From Halorubrum rutilum (GTDB taxonomy: Archaea; Halobacteriota; Halobacteria; Halobacteriales; Haloferacaceae): a stretch of DNA of 64,000 nucleotides. Position 1 is the first letter of the stretch. Every line of letters starts with the position of its first letter. The position numbers and the translations under genes are program-made. Under the pieces are notes generated by a model. That model saw only the letters and a program-made list of their open reading frames with translations, did no database searches and was not told the DNA's origin. The stretch spans positions 310,001-374,000 of the forward strand of contig NZ_JANHDN010000001.1 of assembly GCF_024494565.1 (NCBI RefSeq), read 5' to 3'. Of the stretch, positions 1 to 9,255 are shown piece by piece.

Positions 1-884
1 ACGACGCTTCCGTGCTCTACGTTGACGCTAGCGAGGAAGGAGGCGGAATCGCGGTGATCGAGGGTCAAGAGCTCGTTGATAATGAAGAAAAAGTAACTAT
101 CGTGGCGCTTCAAAGAGAATTTCGCCGGAGCGGGACTGGCCGGGTCACAGTAGAACTTCAGCCGGCTGTAAGTCCCACAGATGAAATTCCCGATGGGCCG
201 CTTACTATTACTATTCCTACACGGCTGAGCGAGAGCGACTGGGAAAACAAGACGAACATCACAAGCAAAGATGCCTACGTTAGCGTTACGGACGACAACA
301 ACGACGACATCTACGACTTGGAACTCAGTACGACTGCTGAGAACCTAACGGTTGATACAGTTGGCGTACAGGAAGCACCTGAGGATCCGACACAGAACGG
401 CGGCGGGACTGGTGGCGATGGTGGAACCGATGGTGGCGATGGTGGAACCGATGGTGGCGATGGTGGAGCCGATGGTGGTGATGGTGGTGGGACAACTACA
501 CTGTACCCGTCAAGTGGTACTGCAGATGCCGGTACTCTGTCTGACTTCGAGAATATGCAAGCTGATGATGGAAACGAAGCATTGTTGCAAGGGGTAACTA
601 GCGGTTCAGATAAACAATCATTTGATGTGACGACTACAACTGAGAATGTTCCTGCTGGTGATTATACTCTTGAGATTCAGGTAGGTAGCGGGTCGTCTTT
701 CCAAGGCAGTGGAGTTGATGTGACGGTGAGCGATACGAATGGTGAGATTGGTACCGGAACGATTAGTGGAACTGGCTTGTTTACAATTAATCTCGATCCG
801 TCTGTTGAAGGTGACATCACAGTAACTTATCAAGCAAGAAACCAGAATGCTGAACTGGAGGTGCAGTTCCAGCGTTTGGTATAG
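1..884 (+). CDS. C-terminal part of a secreted beta-rich surface protein (5' end outside window)
   Basis: The frame is open at the left edge (codons begin at base 3), so the true start lies upstream and the GTG at base 12 is probably internal. About 293 residues are visible. The first ~125 are Thr/Asn/Asp-rich and beta-like, followed by a Gly/Asp linker made of a seven-residue repeat (GGDGGTD), then ~120 residues of another Thr/Ser/Gly-rich beta domain ending at a TAG. No membrane segment lies in the visible part. The composition fits haloarchaeal pilin-like or cell-surface proteins, but I do not recognise the family with certainty. Base composition is clearly less GC-rich than all later genes, with codons such as att, aat and gtt common, suggesting a recently acquired or poorly ameliorated segment. 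Confidence 0.6.
   Translation, partial: DASVLYVDASEEGGGIAVIEGQELVDNEEKVTIVALQREFRRSGTGRVTVELQPAVSPTDEIPDGPLTITIPTRLSESDWENKTNITSKDAYVSVTDDNNDDIYDLELSTTAENLTVDTVGVQEAPEDPTQNGGGTGGDGGTDGGDGGTDGGDGGADGGDGGGTTTLYPSSGTADAGTLSDFENMQADDGNEALLQGVTSGSDKQSFDVTTTTENVPAGDYTLEIQVGSGSSFQGSGVDVTVSDTNGEIGTGTISGTGLFTINLDPSVEGDITVTYQARNQNAELEVQFQRLV
409..488 (+). repeat. 21-base in-frame tandem repeat coding the Gly/Asp linker
   Basis: About 3.7 near-identical 21-base units encode GGDGGTD and its variants inside the surface protein. A period that is a multiple of three keeps the frame, so copy number can vary without breaking the gene. This is typical of flexible linkers in secreted haloarchaeal proteins. Confidence 0.8.
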
Positions 885-1167
885 TTGTGTAGATAGTAGC
901 TTATGATCGTAAATCTTGAACTGGTATCTTCATGTGTCAGAAATATTCTAATTAACAATTTGTTATTTAATTGGACCTGACAAACGAGAATCACTGCTTC
1001 AAAATCTAGCAACAAGAGTTGAATTAAGTTATATAATCAGTAACATAAGTACTGAATAGGCTATTAATATTAGAACCGGCGTACTTGTTCCTTTGAGAGG
1101 CATTATTCCACAATCGACGTAAACCACCATCGACACACCCATATGCCGGCCGCATGAACGACCGTGC
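885..1167. other. AT-rich intergenic region with the hmgB promoter
   Basis: This 283-base stretch has no credible ORF and remains AT-rich until about base 1130, where composition jumps to the GC-rich level of the rest of the window. A TATA-like catatgc at 1139-1145 lies about 26 bases before the hmgB ATG at 1168, fitting a leaderless transcript. An ATG at 1154 opens a frame that stops after five codons and is not a credible start. Confidence 0.5.
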
Positions 1168-2511
1168 ATGACCGAAGTCGGCATCGACGCCGTCGAGATC
1201 TGGACCGGGAAGCTCAAGCTCGACTTGCCGGGCACGTTCGCCCCGGAGAAGGGCGACGATCCGAAGAAGTACACGAAGGGGCTCGGGCTCAACAACTCAT
1301 CGTTCCCGGACGTGTACGAGGACATCGTCACGATGGGCGCGAACGCCGCGAAGGGGCTGATGGACCGCAAGGGGCTCGAACCCTCCGATATCGGTCGGAT
1401 CGACGTCGCCACCGAGTCGGCGTTCGACCACTCGAAGCCGGTGTCGACGTACATCGCGGGCTGTCTGGAGCAGGTGTACGACGGCGACTTCACCCACGCC
1501 AACAAGGGCGAGCGCAAGTTCGCCTGCCTGGCGGGGACGCAGGCGATCGACGACGCGTACAACTGGATCCGGGCCGGGCGGCACCGCGACCGCGCCGCGC
1601 TCGTGATCACGACCGACACCGCGCTGTACGCCCGCGGCGACCCCGGCGAGGCGACGCAGGGCGCCGGCGCCGTCGCGATGCTGATCGACGAGGACCCGTC
1701 GCTCGTCGCGCTCTCGACGGAGCAGGGATACGGCTCGAAGGACGAGACTGACTTCCTGAAACCGAACCAGCAGTTCCCGAGCGTCGACGGGAAGCGCTCC
1801 GTGCAGGTGTACCTCGCCCGGATGCGGGAGGCGCTGGAGGACTACGAGTCGGTCACCGACGACATCTCGCTCGACGACTTCGCGTACGCCCCGTTCCACA
1901 CGCCGTTCCCGGGGATGGTCCGGAAGGCGGCCCTGCTCGCGTACCGCCACGTCATCCGCGACACGGGGTACGAGGCCGAGCTCGCCGACGAGATCGGCCG
2001 GCAGCCCCGCGAGGACGACTTCGCCGACCGCGAGGCGTACGAGGCGGCCATCAGCGACTACATGGACGAGCTGAAGACCACCGAGCAGTATCAGACGTGG
2101 TACGACACCGCCGTCGAGCCGACGCTGGGGCTCTCTCGGGAGGTCGGCAACTGGTACACGAGCTCGGTCCACATCGCCCGCGTCAGCGCCCTGCGCGACG
2201 CCCTGACGCGCGACCGGTCGTTCGTCGGCGAGACGCTGCTCGTCGCCTCGTACGGCTCCGGCGCACAGGCGGAGATCCACGCGGAGACGATCCGCGAGGG
2301 GTGGCGCGCGGAGGTCGAGGGGCTCGACATCGACGACCAGCTCGCGGCCCGCTACGACCTCGCGTGGGAGGAGTACGAGGACGTCCACGACGTCCACGAG
2401 TACGACATGGACGTGGAACGCGAGATCGAGGAGTTCACGCAGCCGGAGTCGGAGTTCGTCTTCACCGGCTGGGGCCGGATGAACGAGCGCAAGTACGAGT
2501 ACGTCGAGTAG
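1168..2511 (+). CDS. hmgB: Hydroxymethylglutaryl-CoA synthase
   Basis: It condenses acetyl-CoA with acetoacetyl-CoA to HMG-CoA, the first committed step of the mevalonate route to archaeal isoprenoid lipids, in the cytosol. The 447-residue length is normal for the family. The catalytic triad of the thiolase-fold enzyme is visible: Glu83 in ATESAFDHSK, the acyl-accepting Cys120 in FACLAGTQ, and His244 in PFHTPFPGM. The C-terminal ~80 residues are very acidic, as usual for haloarchaea. The ATG at 1168 follows a TATA-like element at leaderless spacing. It is monocistronic: the next gene, rps19e, has its own promoter. The assignment is secure. Confidence 0.95.
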   Translation: MTEVGIDAVEIWTGKLKLDLPGTFAPEKGDDPKKYTKGLGLNNSSFPDVYEDIVTMGANAAKGLMDRKGLEPSDIGRIDVATESAFDHSKPVSTYIAGCLEQVYDGDFTHANKGERKFACLAGTQAIDDAYNWIRAGRHRDRAALVITTDTALYARGDPGEATQGAGAVAMLIDEDPSLVALSTEQGYGSKDETDFLKPNQQFPSVDGKRSVQVYLARMREALEDYESVTDDISLDDFAYAPFHTPFPGMVRKAALLAYRHVIRDTGYEAELADEIGRQPREDDFADREAYEAAISDYMDELKTTEQYQTWYDTAVEPTLGLSREVGNWYTSSVHIARVSALRDALTRDRSFVGETLLVASYGSGAQAEIHAETIREGWRAEVEGLDIDDQLAARYDLAWEEYEDVHDVHEYDMDVEREIEEFTQPESEFVFTGWGRMNERKYEYVE

Positions 2512-2614
2512 CGCGTCTCGGTCGCGACCGCCCCGCGCTCGCGTCGCCCGAGGCCGCGGTAGAGGGCCGCAACACCGTGAAAACGGCTACCACGGGGCTC
2601 TCTCGATACGATGG

Positions 2615-2622
2615 TTTTAAAC
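2615..2622 (+). promoter_or_regulatory. TATA box of rps19e
   Basis: The sequence ttttaaac sits about 29 bases before the rps19e ATG (2647), the spacing expected for a leaderless haloarchaeal transcript. It rules out the longer reading frame that opens at 2611. Confidence 0.65.
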
Positions 2623-2646
2623 GACGCTAGGGTGAATCGGTACTCA

Positions 2647-3102
2647 ATGGTAACCATCTACGACGTGCCGGCGGACGCCCTCATCGAGGAGGTCGCCGCG
2701 CGACTCGAAGACCGGATCGACGAGCCCAACTGGGTGGAGTTCGCCAAGAGCGGCTCCGGCAAGGAGCTCCCGCCGGAACAGGAGGACTTCTGGTACGTGC
2801 GCTCCGCGAGCCTGCTCCGGAAGGTCGCCCAGAACGAGCCCGTCGGCATCGAGCGGCTCGCCACCGAGTACGGCTCGAAGAAGCGGGGTTCGAACCGCTA
2901 CGCCGTCCGTCCCGGCCGCCACTCGGGCGGCTCCCGCAAGCTCATCCGCGCGTCGCTGCAGGCCCTCGAAGCGGAGGGGCTCGTCACGACCGCCGCCGGC
3001 GAGGGCCGCCGCGTCTCCGACGAGGGCGAGGCGTTCCTCTCGGAGGTCGCCACCGAGGTCTTCGAGGACCTCGACCGTCCGGAACTCGAACGCTACGCGT
3101 AG
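2647..3102 (+). CDS. rps19e: 30S ribosomal protein S19e
   Basis: Small-subunit ribosomal protein of the archaeal/eukaryotic S19e family, a winged-helix protein needed for 40S/30S maturation. The 151 residues run from MVTIYDV to ELERYA; the conserved core (WYVRSASLLRK, YGSKKRGSNR, LIRASLQALE) matches the family. The ATG at 2647 is chosen over an in-frame start at 2611 because the latter would include the TATA box in the coding region. It stands alone between hmgB and the convergent ppc. Archaeal S19e genes are often next to a DNA-binding TFAR19 gene, which is not seen here. Confidence 0.93.
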   Translation: MVTIYDVPADALIEEVAARLEDRIDEPNWVEFAKSGSGKELPPEQEDFWYVRSASLLRKVAQNEPVGIERLATEYGSKKRGSNRYAVRPGRHSGGSRKLIRASLQALEAEGLVTTAAGEGRRVSDEGEAFLSEVATEVFEDLDRPELERYA

Positions 3103-3365
3103 ATCGCCGATTCGCTTTCCGGCTCTGCTTCTCCCGTCGAGCGGCGGCTCTCGCGGCGTGTTCGCCGCCGGATCTCCGATTTCTCGACCGTCGCTTCCGC
3201 CCGTCGATACCCGGTGGTTCGCCCCGCGTTCGAAGGCTTACATCAAATGACGCTATACGAAATATGAGGATTCCCGCCCGCACCCTCCACGTTCGCGTAG
3301 CTGGTTCGCCGACGCGGTCTATACGGTCGAAAAAGGAACCGGGAGTCCGCCGCCTCGTCGCCGCG

Positions 3366-6068
3366 CTATCCGGTGTTCTTCATCCCCGCGGCGATGCCGT
3401 TGACGGTGAGCCGGAGGGTGCGCTCCTCCTCTTCGGTGCGGTGGGTGCGGCCGAGGAGGTTCGCCTGTAGCAGGTTCAGCGGGTCGACGTAGGGATTCCG
3501 CCGGTCGAGGCTCTCTTCGAGCCACTCGCGCCGGAGGAGCTGGTCGCGGCCGCTGATTTCGAGGACGAGCTCGCGGCCGCGCTCGTACTCCCCGATCAGC
3601 TCGGGGAAGAAGCGCTCGCGGAGCTCGTCGTCGGCGAGGTCGGCGTACTCGGCGGCGATCTCCGGCTCCGTGCGGGCGAGCGCGAGCCCGGCGTTGTCGA
3701 GGGTGGTCCGGAAGAACGGCCACTCCTCGTACATCTCGCGGAGCGTTTCGAGCCCCTCCTCCTCGCCGGCCTCGTCGAGGTAGGCGTCGATGCCGGAGGC
3801 GAGCGAGTACCAGCCGGGGAGGATGAGCCGCGTCTGGGTCCACGAGAACACCCACGGGATGGCGCGGAGGTCCTCGACGGTGCGCTCGCCGGAGCGGGAG
3901 GCGGGCCGCGAGCCGAGGTTGAGGTCCTCGACGACGGAGATGGGCGTCGCCTGCCCGAAGTAGGAGACGAAGCCGTCGGTGTTCAGCAGGTCGCGGTACG
4001 TCTCGCGGGCGGCGGGCGCCATCGTCGTCATCGCGTCGACCCACGCGTCGGGCACGTCCTCGGTGGGCTCCGCGTTGGCCTCGTGGCGGGCGCGGATCTG
4101 CGCGTCGAGCATCTGTTCGAGCTCGCGCTCGGCGATCCGCGGGTTGGCGTACTTCTCGGCGATCGCCTCGCCCTGCTCGGTGAACTTCACCTGGCCGGTG
4201 ACGGTCTCGTTCGGCAGCGCGAGCAGCGCCTCGTTCATCGGGCCGCCGCCGCGCGAGATGGAGCCGCCGCGGCCGTGGAACAGCCGGAGCGTGACGTCCT
4301 CCTCGCGGCAGAACCGCGCGATCCGCCGCTGGTTCTCGTAGAGGTCCCAGTTGGCGGCGAGGAACCCGTTCTCCTTGTTGGAGTCGGAGTAGCCGAGCAT
4401 CACCTCCTGCAGGTCGCCCCGGCTCTCCAGCGCGGCCGCGTACGCCTCGTTGTCGAACAGCGCCCCGAGGATGCGCTCGGCGCCGTTGAGCGCCGACTCG
4501 GTCTCCAGCAAGGGGACGACGTCGAGCCCGCAGTGGTCCGGCAGCGAGACGGCGCCGACCTGGTCGGCCAGGAAGAGCACTTCGAGCACGTGGCTCGGCT
4601 CCTCCGTCATCGAGATGCAGTAGGTGTCGATCGCCTGCTGGCCGTACTCCTCCTGCCAGCCGGCGAGCTCGCTGAACCGCTCCAGCACGCGCTCGGTCGT
4701 CTCGGAGACGTCGCCGGGCTCGTCGGCGTCGACGACGGGGTCGTCCTGGAGGATGGCTCCGGTGAGGAACTCCTGACGCGCGTCCTCGTCCATCCCGCGG
4801 TAGTCGACGCCCTCGCTCGCGACCGCCTCGGCGACGGCCTCGGTGTGGTTCTCGCGGTGGTCGCGGAGGTCGAGCGAGGCGAGCGTGAACCCGAACGTGT
4901 CCACCTGTCGGCGGAGCGGCTCGACGAACGACTCGCGGACCGCGTCCTGGCCGTCGGCGCGGAGCGACTCGGCGATCACGTCGAGGTCGGCGAGGAACGC
5001 GTCGCCGTCGGGGTACTCGCCGGGGCGGACATCGTCCACGCGGTCGAGCCGCTCGCGCATCAGGCGGAGCTTCTGGCGGTACGGCTCGTCGGGGTAGCGC
5101 TCCCGCGCCTCCTCGACGACCGTCGGGAACCGCTCGGCGTCGGCCGCGAGCGACTCGGTGAGCCGGTCGTCGATCGCGTACCGCTCGCCGTCCTGGCTCA
5201 ACACGGCCGAGAGGCGCTTACACCGGTCGCGGTACTTCTCGATGGCGACGGCCCGCTGGCGCTCCAGCGTCTCGTCGGTGACCTCGGGCGTGACGAACGG
5301 GTTGCCGTCGCGGTCCGACCCCGCCCACGACCGGAACTCGAACAGCTTCGGGCAGTCGACGTCGTCGTACTCCCCCGAGATGGTCTCCTCGAACTCCTCG
5401 TAGGCGTCGCCGACGACGTCGAAGAGGGTGTTCTCCAGGTACCAGCCGACGTTTCGCGCCTCGTCTTCCGGCTCCGGGCGGCGCTGGCGGACCTGCCGGG
5501 TACCCCAGAGGCTCGTCACCTCGGCGGTGACGTCGCGCCAGGTCGCGTTGCGCTCGCGCTCGGTGAGGTTGCGCTCGTCGAGCTCCTCCAAGTGGTTGGC
5601 GATCGAGCGGAGCTTCGCCTTCACCGTCGCGCGGCGCGCCTCGGTCGGGTGGGCCGTGAACGTCGGCTCGATGAGGACGTCCTCCAACAGCTCGCGCAGC
5701 TCGTCCGCCTCGACGCCCTGCTCGGCGAACTCCGCGATCGTCGCCTCGAAGGAGTCGTGGAGGGCGCCCTCGTCGTCGGCGTTCCGGATGGCGCGGACGC
5801 GCTCGCGCTCCTCGGCGAGGTTGATCAGCTCGAAGTAGGTGGTGAACGCGCGGGCGACGATCTCCTCGCGGTTCGACGAGAGCCCGTCGACCGACTCGTG
5901 GAGCCGGGCGCGGCTCTGCGCGTCGCCGCGACGGTACCGGATCGCCTCGTTCCGAAGGTCTTCCACCGTCTCGTACGCTTCCGTGGAGGCCTGCGCGGCG
6001 AGGACGTCACCCACGAGCGCACCGAGCTCCCTGACGTCCGTCCGCACGTCTCGATTGTGCAACTCCAT
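3366..6068 (-). CDS. ppc: Phosphoenolpyruvate carboxylase
   Basis: It carboxylates phosphoenolpyruvate to oxaloacetate and so refills the TCA cycle. The 900-residue length is that of bacterial-type PEPC rather than the short archaeal PpcA. Key motifs are in order: catalytic His140 in FTAHPTEA, GSDRDGNP near 249-256, LGYSDSNKENG around Lys563, FHGRGGSISRGG from 595, and the invariant C-terminal tail ending KNTG. The ATG at 6068 is chosen because the 29-codon upstream extension is Cys/Arg-rich and unlike PEPC, and a TATA-like ttttaacc (complement of 6095-6102) lies about 29 bases upstream. Its long antisense frames are shadows of GC-rich codon bias. Confidence 0.95.
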   Translation of the reverse strand: MELHNRDVRTDVRELGALVGDVLAAQASTEAYETVEDLRNEAIRYRRGDAQSRARLHESVDGLSSNREEIVARAFTTYFELINLAEERERVRAIRNADDEGALHDSFEATIAEFAEQGVEADELRELLEDVLIEPTFTAHPTEARRATVKAKLRSIANHLEELDERNLTERERNATWRDVTAEVTSLWGTRQVRQRRPEPEDEARNVGWYLENTLFDVVGDAYEEFEETISGEYDDVDCPKLFEFRSWAGSDRDGNPFVTPEVTDETLERQRAVAIEKYRDRCKRLSAVLSQDGERYAIDDRLTESLAADAERFPTVVEEARERYPDEPYRQKLRLMRERLDRVDDVRPGEYPDGDAFLADLDVIAESLRADGQDAVRESFVEPLRRQVDTFGFTLASLDLRDHRENHTEAVAEAVASEGVDYRGMDEDARQEFLTGAILQDDPVVDADEPGDVSETTERVLERFSELAGWQEEYGQQAIDTYCISMTEEPSHVLEVLFLADQVGAVSLPDHCGLDVVPLLETESALNGAERILGALFDNEAYAAALESRGDLQEVMLGYSDSNKENGFLAANWDLYENQRRIARFCREEDVTLRLFHGRGGSISRGGGPMNEALLALPNETVTGQVKFTEQGEAIAEKYANPRIAERELEQMLDAQIRARHEANAEPTEDVPDAWVDAMTTMAPAARETYRDLLNTDGFVSYFGQATPISVVEDLNLGSRPASRSGERTVEDLRAIPWVFSWTQTRLILPGWYSLASGIDAYLDEAGEEEGLETLREMYEEWPFFRTTLDNAGLALARTEPEIAAEYADLADDELRERFFPELIGEYERGRELVLEISGRDQLLRREWLEESLDRRNPYVDPLNLLQANLLGRTHRTEEEERTLRLTVNGIAAGMKNTG

Positions 6069-6316
6069 ACCACAGGTACACCGGTCGCCGCGGGTTAAAA
6101 GCGATGTCCCGACGAATGTTTGCCTCGCTTCCGAGTGAACATCCCGATCGATCATGTTCCGCGTCGAGACCGACTGTCCGTGCGGGTCGTTCCCGGTCGT
6201 CCGTGCGGGTCGCTCCCGGCCGTCCGTGCGGGTCGCTCCCGCGTCGGGTCCGACCGATCGACCGCCGCGGTGGCCGGTTCGTCACCCTTTTTACCGATCC
6301 ATCCCGAACTGCGCGT

Positions 6317-7159
6317 ATGAGTAAGTCCGACAAGTATCCGGCCGAGTCCGGTCGACGACGCTTCGTCAAGGGCGTCGTCGGGGGCGCGGCCCTCGCGGGC
6401 GTCGGGGCGATGGGGTCGGCGACCGTGAACACGCTGACGACCGCCGGGGGGGTCGGCGGCGGCGCGACGGTCGCGACGACGATCGCGAAGACCGGCGGCC
6501 CGGCGCCGCGCGGGCTCCCGCAGATCCCGCTTCGGGTGACCGACGACGGGTTCATCGAGGGCATCTGGCCCGAGACCCAGACGGTCACGCAGGAGGGACA
6601 GGAGATCCAGGTCGCTCAAGAGGAGCTCGGCGGGAAGACCTACTCCGGCGAGTGGTTCCAGTACTGCGGCGTCGAGTCCCAGGAGAACATCGCGCCCGAC
6701 TTCGAGTCGGACAACCTGTTCCGCGCCGCCCCCGGGAAGTACGACTGGCAGGACGAGACGTACGACGCGGGCGAGCGCATCCACGTCGACGACTTCGAGA
6801 ACTACGACACGTGGGGCAACGGGATCGGCGACGACGGCGTCGGCAAGCCGGCGTCGGTCACGTGGCGGTCCGAGGACGCCGAGACCAACCTGAACGCGAT
6901 CGTCATCCGCTCGCCGCGGATCGAGGAGGCCGTCGCGAACTCCGACGACGAGTGGCTCCAAGCGTCCACCGACATGGGGTTCATCGCGTACCTCAACGTC
7001 TGTACGCACTTCTGCTGTATCCCCGACTACAAGGTGTTAGAGGAGTCCGCCCGGTACGACGCCGCCAACGGCACCTACTGCGTCTGCCACCAGTCGGTGT
7101 ACGACCCGTTCACGCTCGAAGAGGCGCTGTTCATCGCCCGTCCGCGTCCGGAGGAGTAA
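6317..7159 (+). CDS. Tat-exported Rieske [2Fe-2S] protein
   Basis: A 280-residue Rieske subunit of the kind that transfers electrons from a quinol-oxidising cytochrome b complex on the outer membrane face. The N-terminus has a twin-arginine signal (SGRRRFVKG, residues 11-19) followed by a hydrophobic anchor to about residue 40. The Rieske boxes are Cys229-Thr-His231 and Cys255-Val-Cys257-His258; Cys234 and Cys257 can form the stabilising disulfide of high-potential Rieske proteins. Cys233 beside Cys234 is an extra cysteine. The ATG at 6317 starts right at the Tat signal; upstream in-frame codons are Arg-rich noise. No cytochrome b gene is adjacent, so its partner must be encoded elsewhere. 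Confidence 0.88.
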   Translation: MSKSDKYPAESGRRRFVKGVVGGAALAGVGAMGSATVNTLTTAGGVGGGATVATTIAKTGGPAPRGLPQIPLRVTDDGFIEGIWPETQTVTQEGQEIQVAQEELGGKTYSGEWFQYCGVESQENIAPDFESDNLFRAAPGKYDWQDETYDAGERIHVDDFENYDTWGNGIGDDGVGKPASVTWRSEDAETNLNAIVIRSPRIEEAVANSDDEWLQASTDMGFIAYLNVCTHFCCIPDYKVLEESARYDAANGTYCVCHQSVYDPFTLEEALFIARPRPEE

Positions 7160-7266
7160 CGCCGGTCCCCCGCGGCTTCGACGCGGTTCGCCCCTTTCCG
7201 CCCGCGGCTCCCGAACCGGTCCCGGCGAGCGCCGCGCTTTTGCCTCGGCTTCGCGTACGTGAGTCC

Positions 7267-7641
7267 ATGAGCGACGACGACGCGACGGACGCCGACGCGA
7301 GTCCCTCCAGTGACGGCGCGTCCGCCGGCGACGGCACCTCCGGCGGCGACGCGTTCGCCGCCGAGCTCGACCGCGCCCGCGGGCTCCTCGACGGCGACGA
7401 CATCGAAGCGGTCCACGTCGGCGTCGTCCGCGACGGCGAGGTCGACACGACGTTCGCGCAGCGGGCCGACGACGACCCCGAGGGCGAGGGGCTCCGCGCG
7501 CTCGCGCTGCTCGCGGCGCACGTGCGACTGGTCTCGAACGAGGCCGGCGTCGAGCCCTCCGCGGTCGCCGGCGACGCGGCGACGCTCGCCGGGCGGGTGG
7601 AGCGGATCCCCGCCAGCACGGACGACCTGCCCGACGAGTGA
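7267..7641 (+). CDS. Conserved haloarchaeal hypothetical protein
   Basis: A 124-residue cytosolic protein with a ~28-residue acidic, Asp/Ser/Gly-rich disordered N-terminus and a compact helical domain beginning around residue 33 (ELDRARGLL, VHVGVVRDGEV, LALLAAHVRLV). No signal peptide or membrane segment. It follows the Rieske gene by about 107 bases in the same direction, so co-transcription is possible but not shown. I do not recognise the family. The acidic N-terminus and codon bias agree with a real haloarchaeal gene. Confidence 0.7.
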   Translation: MSDDDATDADASPSSDGASAGDGTSGGDAFAAELDRARGLLDGDDIEAVHVGVVRDGEVDTTFAQRADDDPEGEGLRALALLAAHVRLVSNEAGVEPSAVAGDAATLAGRVERIPASTDDLPDE

Positions 7642-7681
7642 GAGCGGCGACGCCGCCCTCGCGGCCCGTCGCGGTCTCCGC

Positions 7682-8155
7682 CTACTCGCTCGCCCGGATG
7701 CGCGAGAGCTGGTGGGCCACGCCGGCGAGCGCGACGAGGAGTATCGCGAGGTTGAACGCCGCCAGCGCGATCGGCTGGTAGGCCGGGTCGAGCCACGTCC
7801 GGATCGCGGCCCCGGTCTGGCTGTAGAACCCCCAGCCGGCGATCAGCGCGAGCAGGACCAGCGCGGCGAGGCCGACCCGGTCGAGGATCCCCCGAAGGCG
7901 GTCGGTCGAGAGCCGACCGATCCCGCCGTCGGTCGACCGGTTCGGGTCGCCGTCGTCGGTCGCGATTGGTTCTGTCGGTTCGGCGGCCGGGGTCGGTTCG
8001 GCCGTCGCGGTCGATTCGCCCGTCGCGGTCGCGTCGGTGTCGGTCATGGGTTGGGTCGCGGGTGGGTCGTCGTCGCGGTCGGCGGTGGATCGGTCGTCGT
8101 CGCGGTCGGTCGTCCGTCCGTTCTCGTCCCCGGCGGGACGCTCGTCGCCCGTCAT
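7682..8155 (-). CDS. Small two-span membrane protein
   Basis: The 157-residue product has a long Thr/Asp-rich hydrophilic N-terminus (about 90 residues) and two hydrophobic segments, roughly residues 96-117 and 128-152, predicting a membrane hairpin with a short charged C-tail. Its ATG at 8155 overlaps the stop of the upstream PGF-CTERM gene (ATGA), so the two are probably translated together. An internal ATG about 35 codons in is an alternative start. Function unknown; coupling to a surface-anchored protein suggests a role at the cell envelope. Confidence 0.65.
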   Translation of the reverse strand: MTGDERPAGDENGRTTDRDDDRSTADRDDDPPATQPMTDTDATATGESTATAEPTPAAEPTEPIATDDGDPNRSTDGGIGRLSTDRLRGILDRVGLAALVLLALIAGWGFYSQTGAAIRTWLDPAYQPIALAAFNLAILLVALAGVAHQLSRIRASE

Positions 8156-9171
8156 GCTCGCCTCCGCGCGTACAGCGCCGCGGCGAGGAGCGCGGCGAGC
8201 GCGACGACCGGGCCGAAGCCGGGCGTGCCGTCCTCGGTGCTCCCGTCGCCGGTCGGCGCGCCGGCGTCCGCGCCGTCGGCGCCGCCGGCCGCGTCGTCGC
8301 CGCCAGCGAAGTCCTCGACGGAGAACTCCACCTCCTCGACGGTCTCGTCGGCGGAGATCGTCTCGCGGGGGTTCAGGTTGGCGACCCCCTGCGTCTCGTC
8401 GATGAGGACGTCGTCGCTCCACAGCGCCGCGTCGACGTAGTAGTTGTAGTTCGCGGGCACCTCGACCGTCATCGTCACCGTGTCGGTCCGACCGGGCCGG
8501 ACCGACCCGACGGTCTCGCTGGCCTCGTCGGCGATCACGTTCGACTCGGCCTGCCGCATCAGGAGCCGGAGGTCGAGTGGCTCGGAGGCGGTGTCCCCGC
8601 GGTTGGTCACCGAGACGGAGACCGACAGCGTCGCGGTGGTGTTGTCCGCCTCGCGCACGCTCACCGCGACGGTCGGCCAGACGTTCCCCTCGGTGAAGCC
8701 GACCCGCGTGTCGGCGTAGTCGGGCGTGAGCGCGGCCACGCCGCCGACGCGGGTCGTCCGGCTCTCCCGGCGCTCCCCGTCGGCGAAGACGACCGTCTCG
8801 ATCCGGTAGCCGCCCTCGCGCTCCACGTCGACGGAGCCGTTGATCGTGCGTTCGCCGCCGCCGTCGACGGTGCCGACGTCGACCGTCGTCTCGTCGACGA
8901 GCAGTCCCGAGTCGGCGCCGATCGCGCGGTGGCGCACGGTGACGTTCTCGACGGGCGGTCCTCGGTGCCGGAGGTCGACCCCGAGTCGGAGCTCCGCGGT
9001 CTCGCCGCGGACCTCGCCCGGCGAGACGACCACGCCGGCGACGTGGAGGTCGCCGGGGCGCTCGGTCTCCTCGCGGGGATCGTCGAGGGCGTCCGGCGCG
9101 GCGACGACCCCGACCGCGCTCACGACGAGCACCGCGGCCGCGGCCGCCAGGAGGGCAGTTCGCGTATCCAT
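8152..9171 (-). CDS. PGF-CTERM-anchored cell-surface protein
   Basis: A 339-residue secreted protein: N-terminal signal segment (residues ~5-27), two or three beta-sandwich-like repeats rich in Val/Thr, an acidic Gly/Asp-rich linker, and a C-terminal PGF tripeptide in GTPGFGPVV followed by a hydrophobic stretch and Arg-rich tail. That tripartite end is the PGF-CTERM signal processed by archaeosortase A and lipid-anchored in the membrane. Several N-x-T/S sequons could be glycosylated. The ATG at 9171 is chosen because a TATA box (9192-9199) sits at leaderless distance; the GTG three codons upstream is less likely. The ligand or function is not recognisable. Confidence 0.82.
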   Translation of the reverse strand: MDTRTALLAAAAAVLVVSAVGVVAAPDALDDPREETERPGDLHVAGVVVSPGEVRGETAELRLGVDLRHRGPPVENVTVRHRAIGADSGLLVDETTVDVGTVDGGGERTINGSVDVEREGGYRIETVVFADGERRESRTTRVGGVAALTPDYADTRVGFTEGNVWPTVAVSVREADNTTATLSVSVSVTNRGDTASEPLDLRLLMRQAESNVIADEASETVGSVRPGRTDTVTMTVEVPANYNYYVDAALWSDDVLIDETQGVANLNPRETISADETVEEVEFSVEDFAGGDDAAGGADGADAGAPTGDGSTEDGTPGFGPVVALAALLAAALYARRRA

Positions 9172-9191
9172 ACGTCGCACGTCAGACCGGC

Positions 9192-9199
9192 GATATAAG
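9192..9199 (-). promoter_or_regulatory. TATA box of the PGF-CTERM protein operon
   Basis: On the minus strand the sequence reads cttatatc, centred about 25 bases before the ATG at 9171. It decides the start codon and drives the two-gene unit 9171-7682. Confidence 0.65.
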
Positions 9200-9255
9200 T
9201 GCTTTGTCGAGTCCGGGGCCGCCGGACGGCGGCGCCGACCGTTCCTCCGGCCGGC

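Noticed and set aside
4083..6098. 671-residue ORF on the + strand opposite ppc
   Set aside because: Val/Leu/Arg/Glu-rich shadow of a GC-rich gene on the other strand; no family features and a certain PEPC occupies the minus strand.
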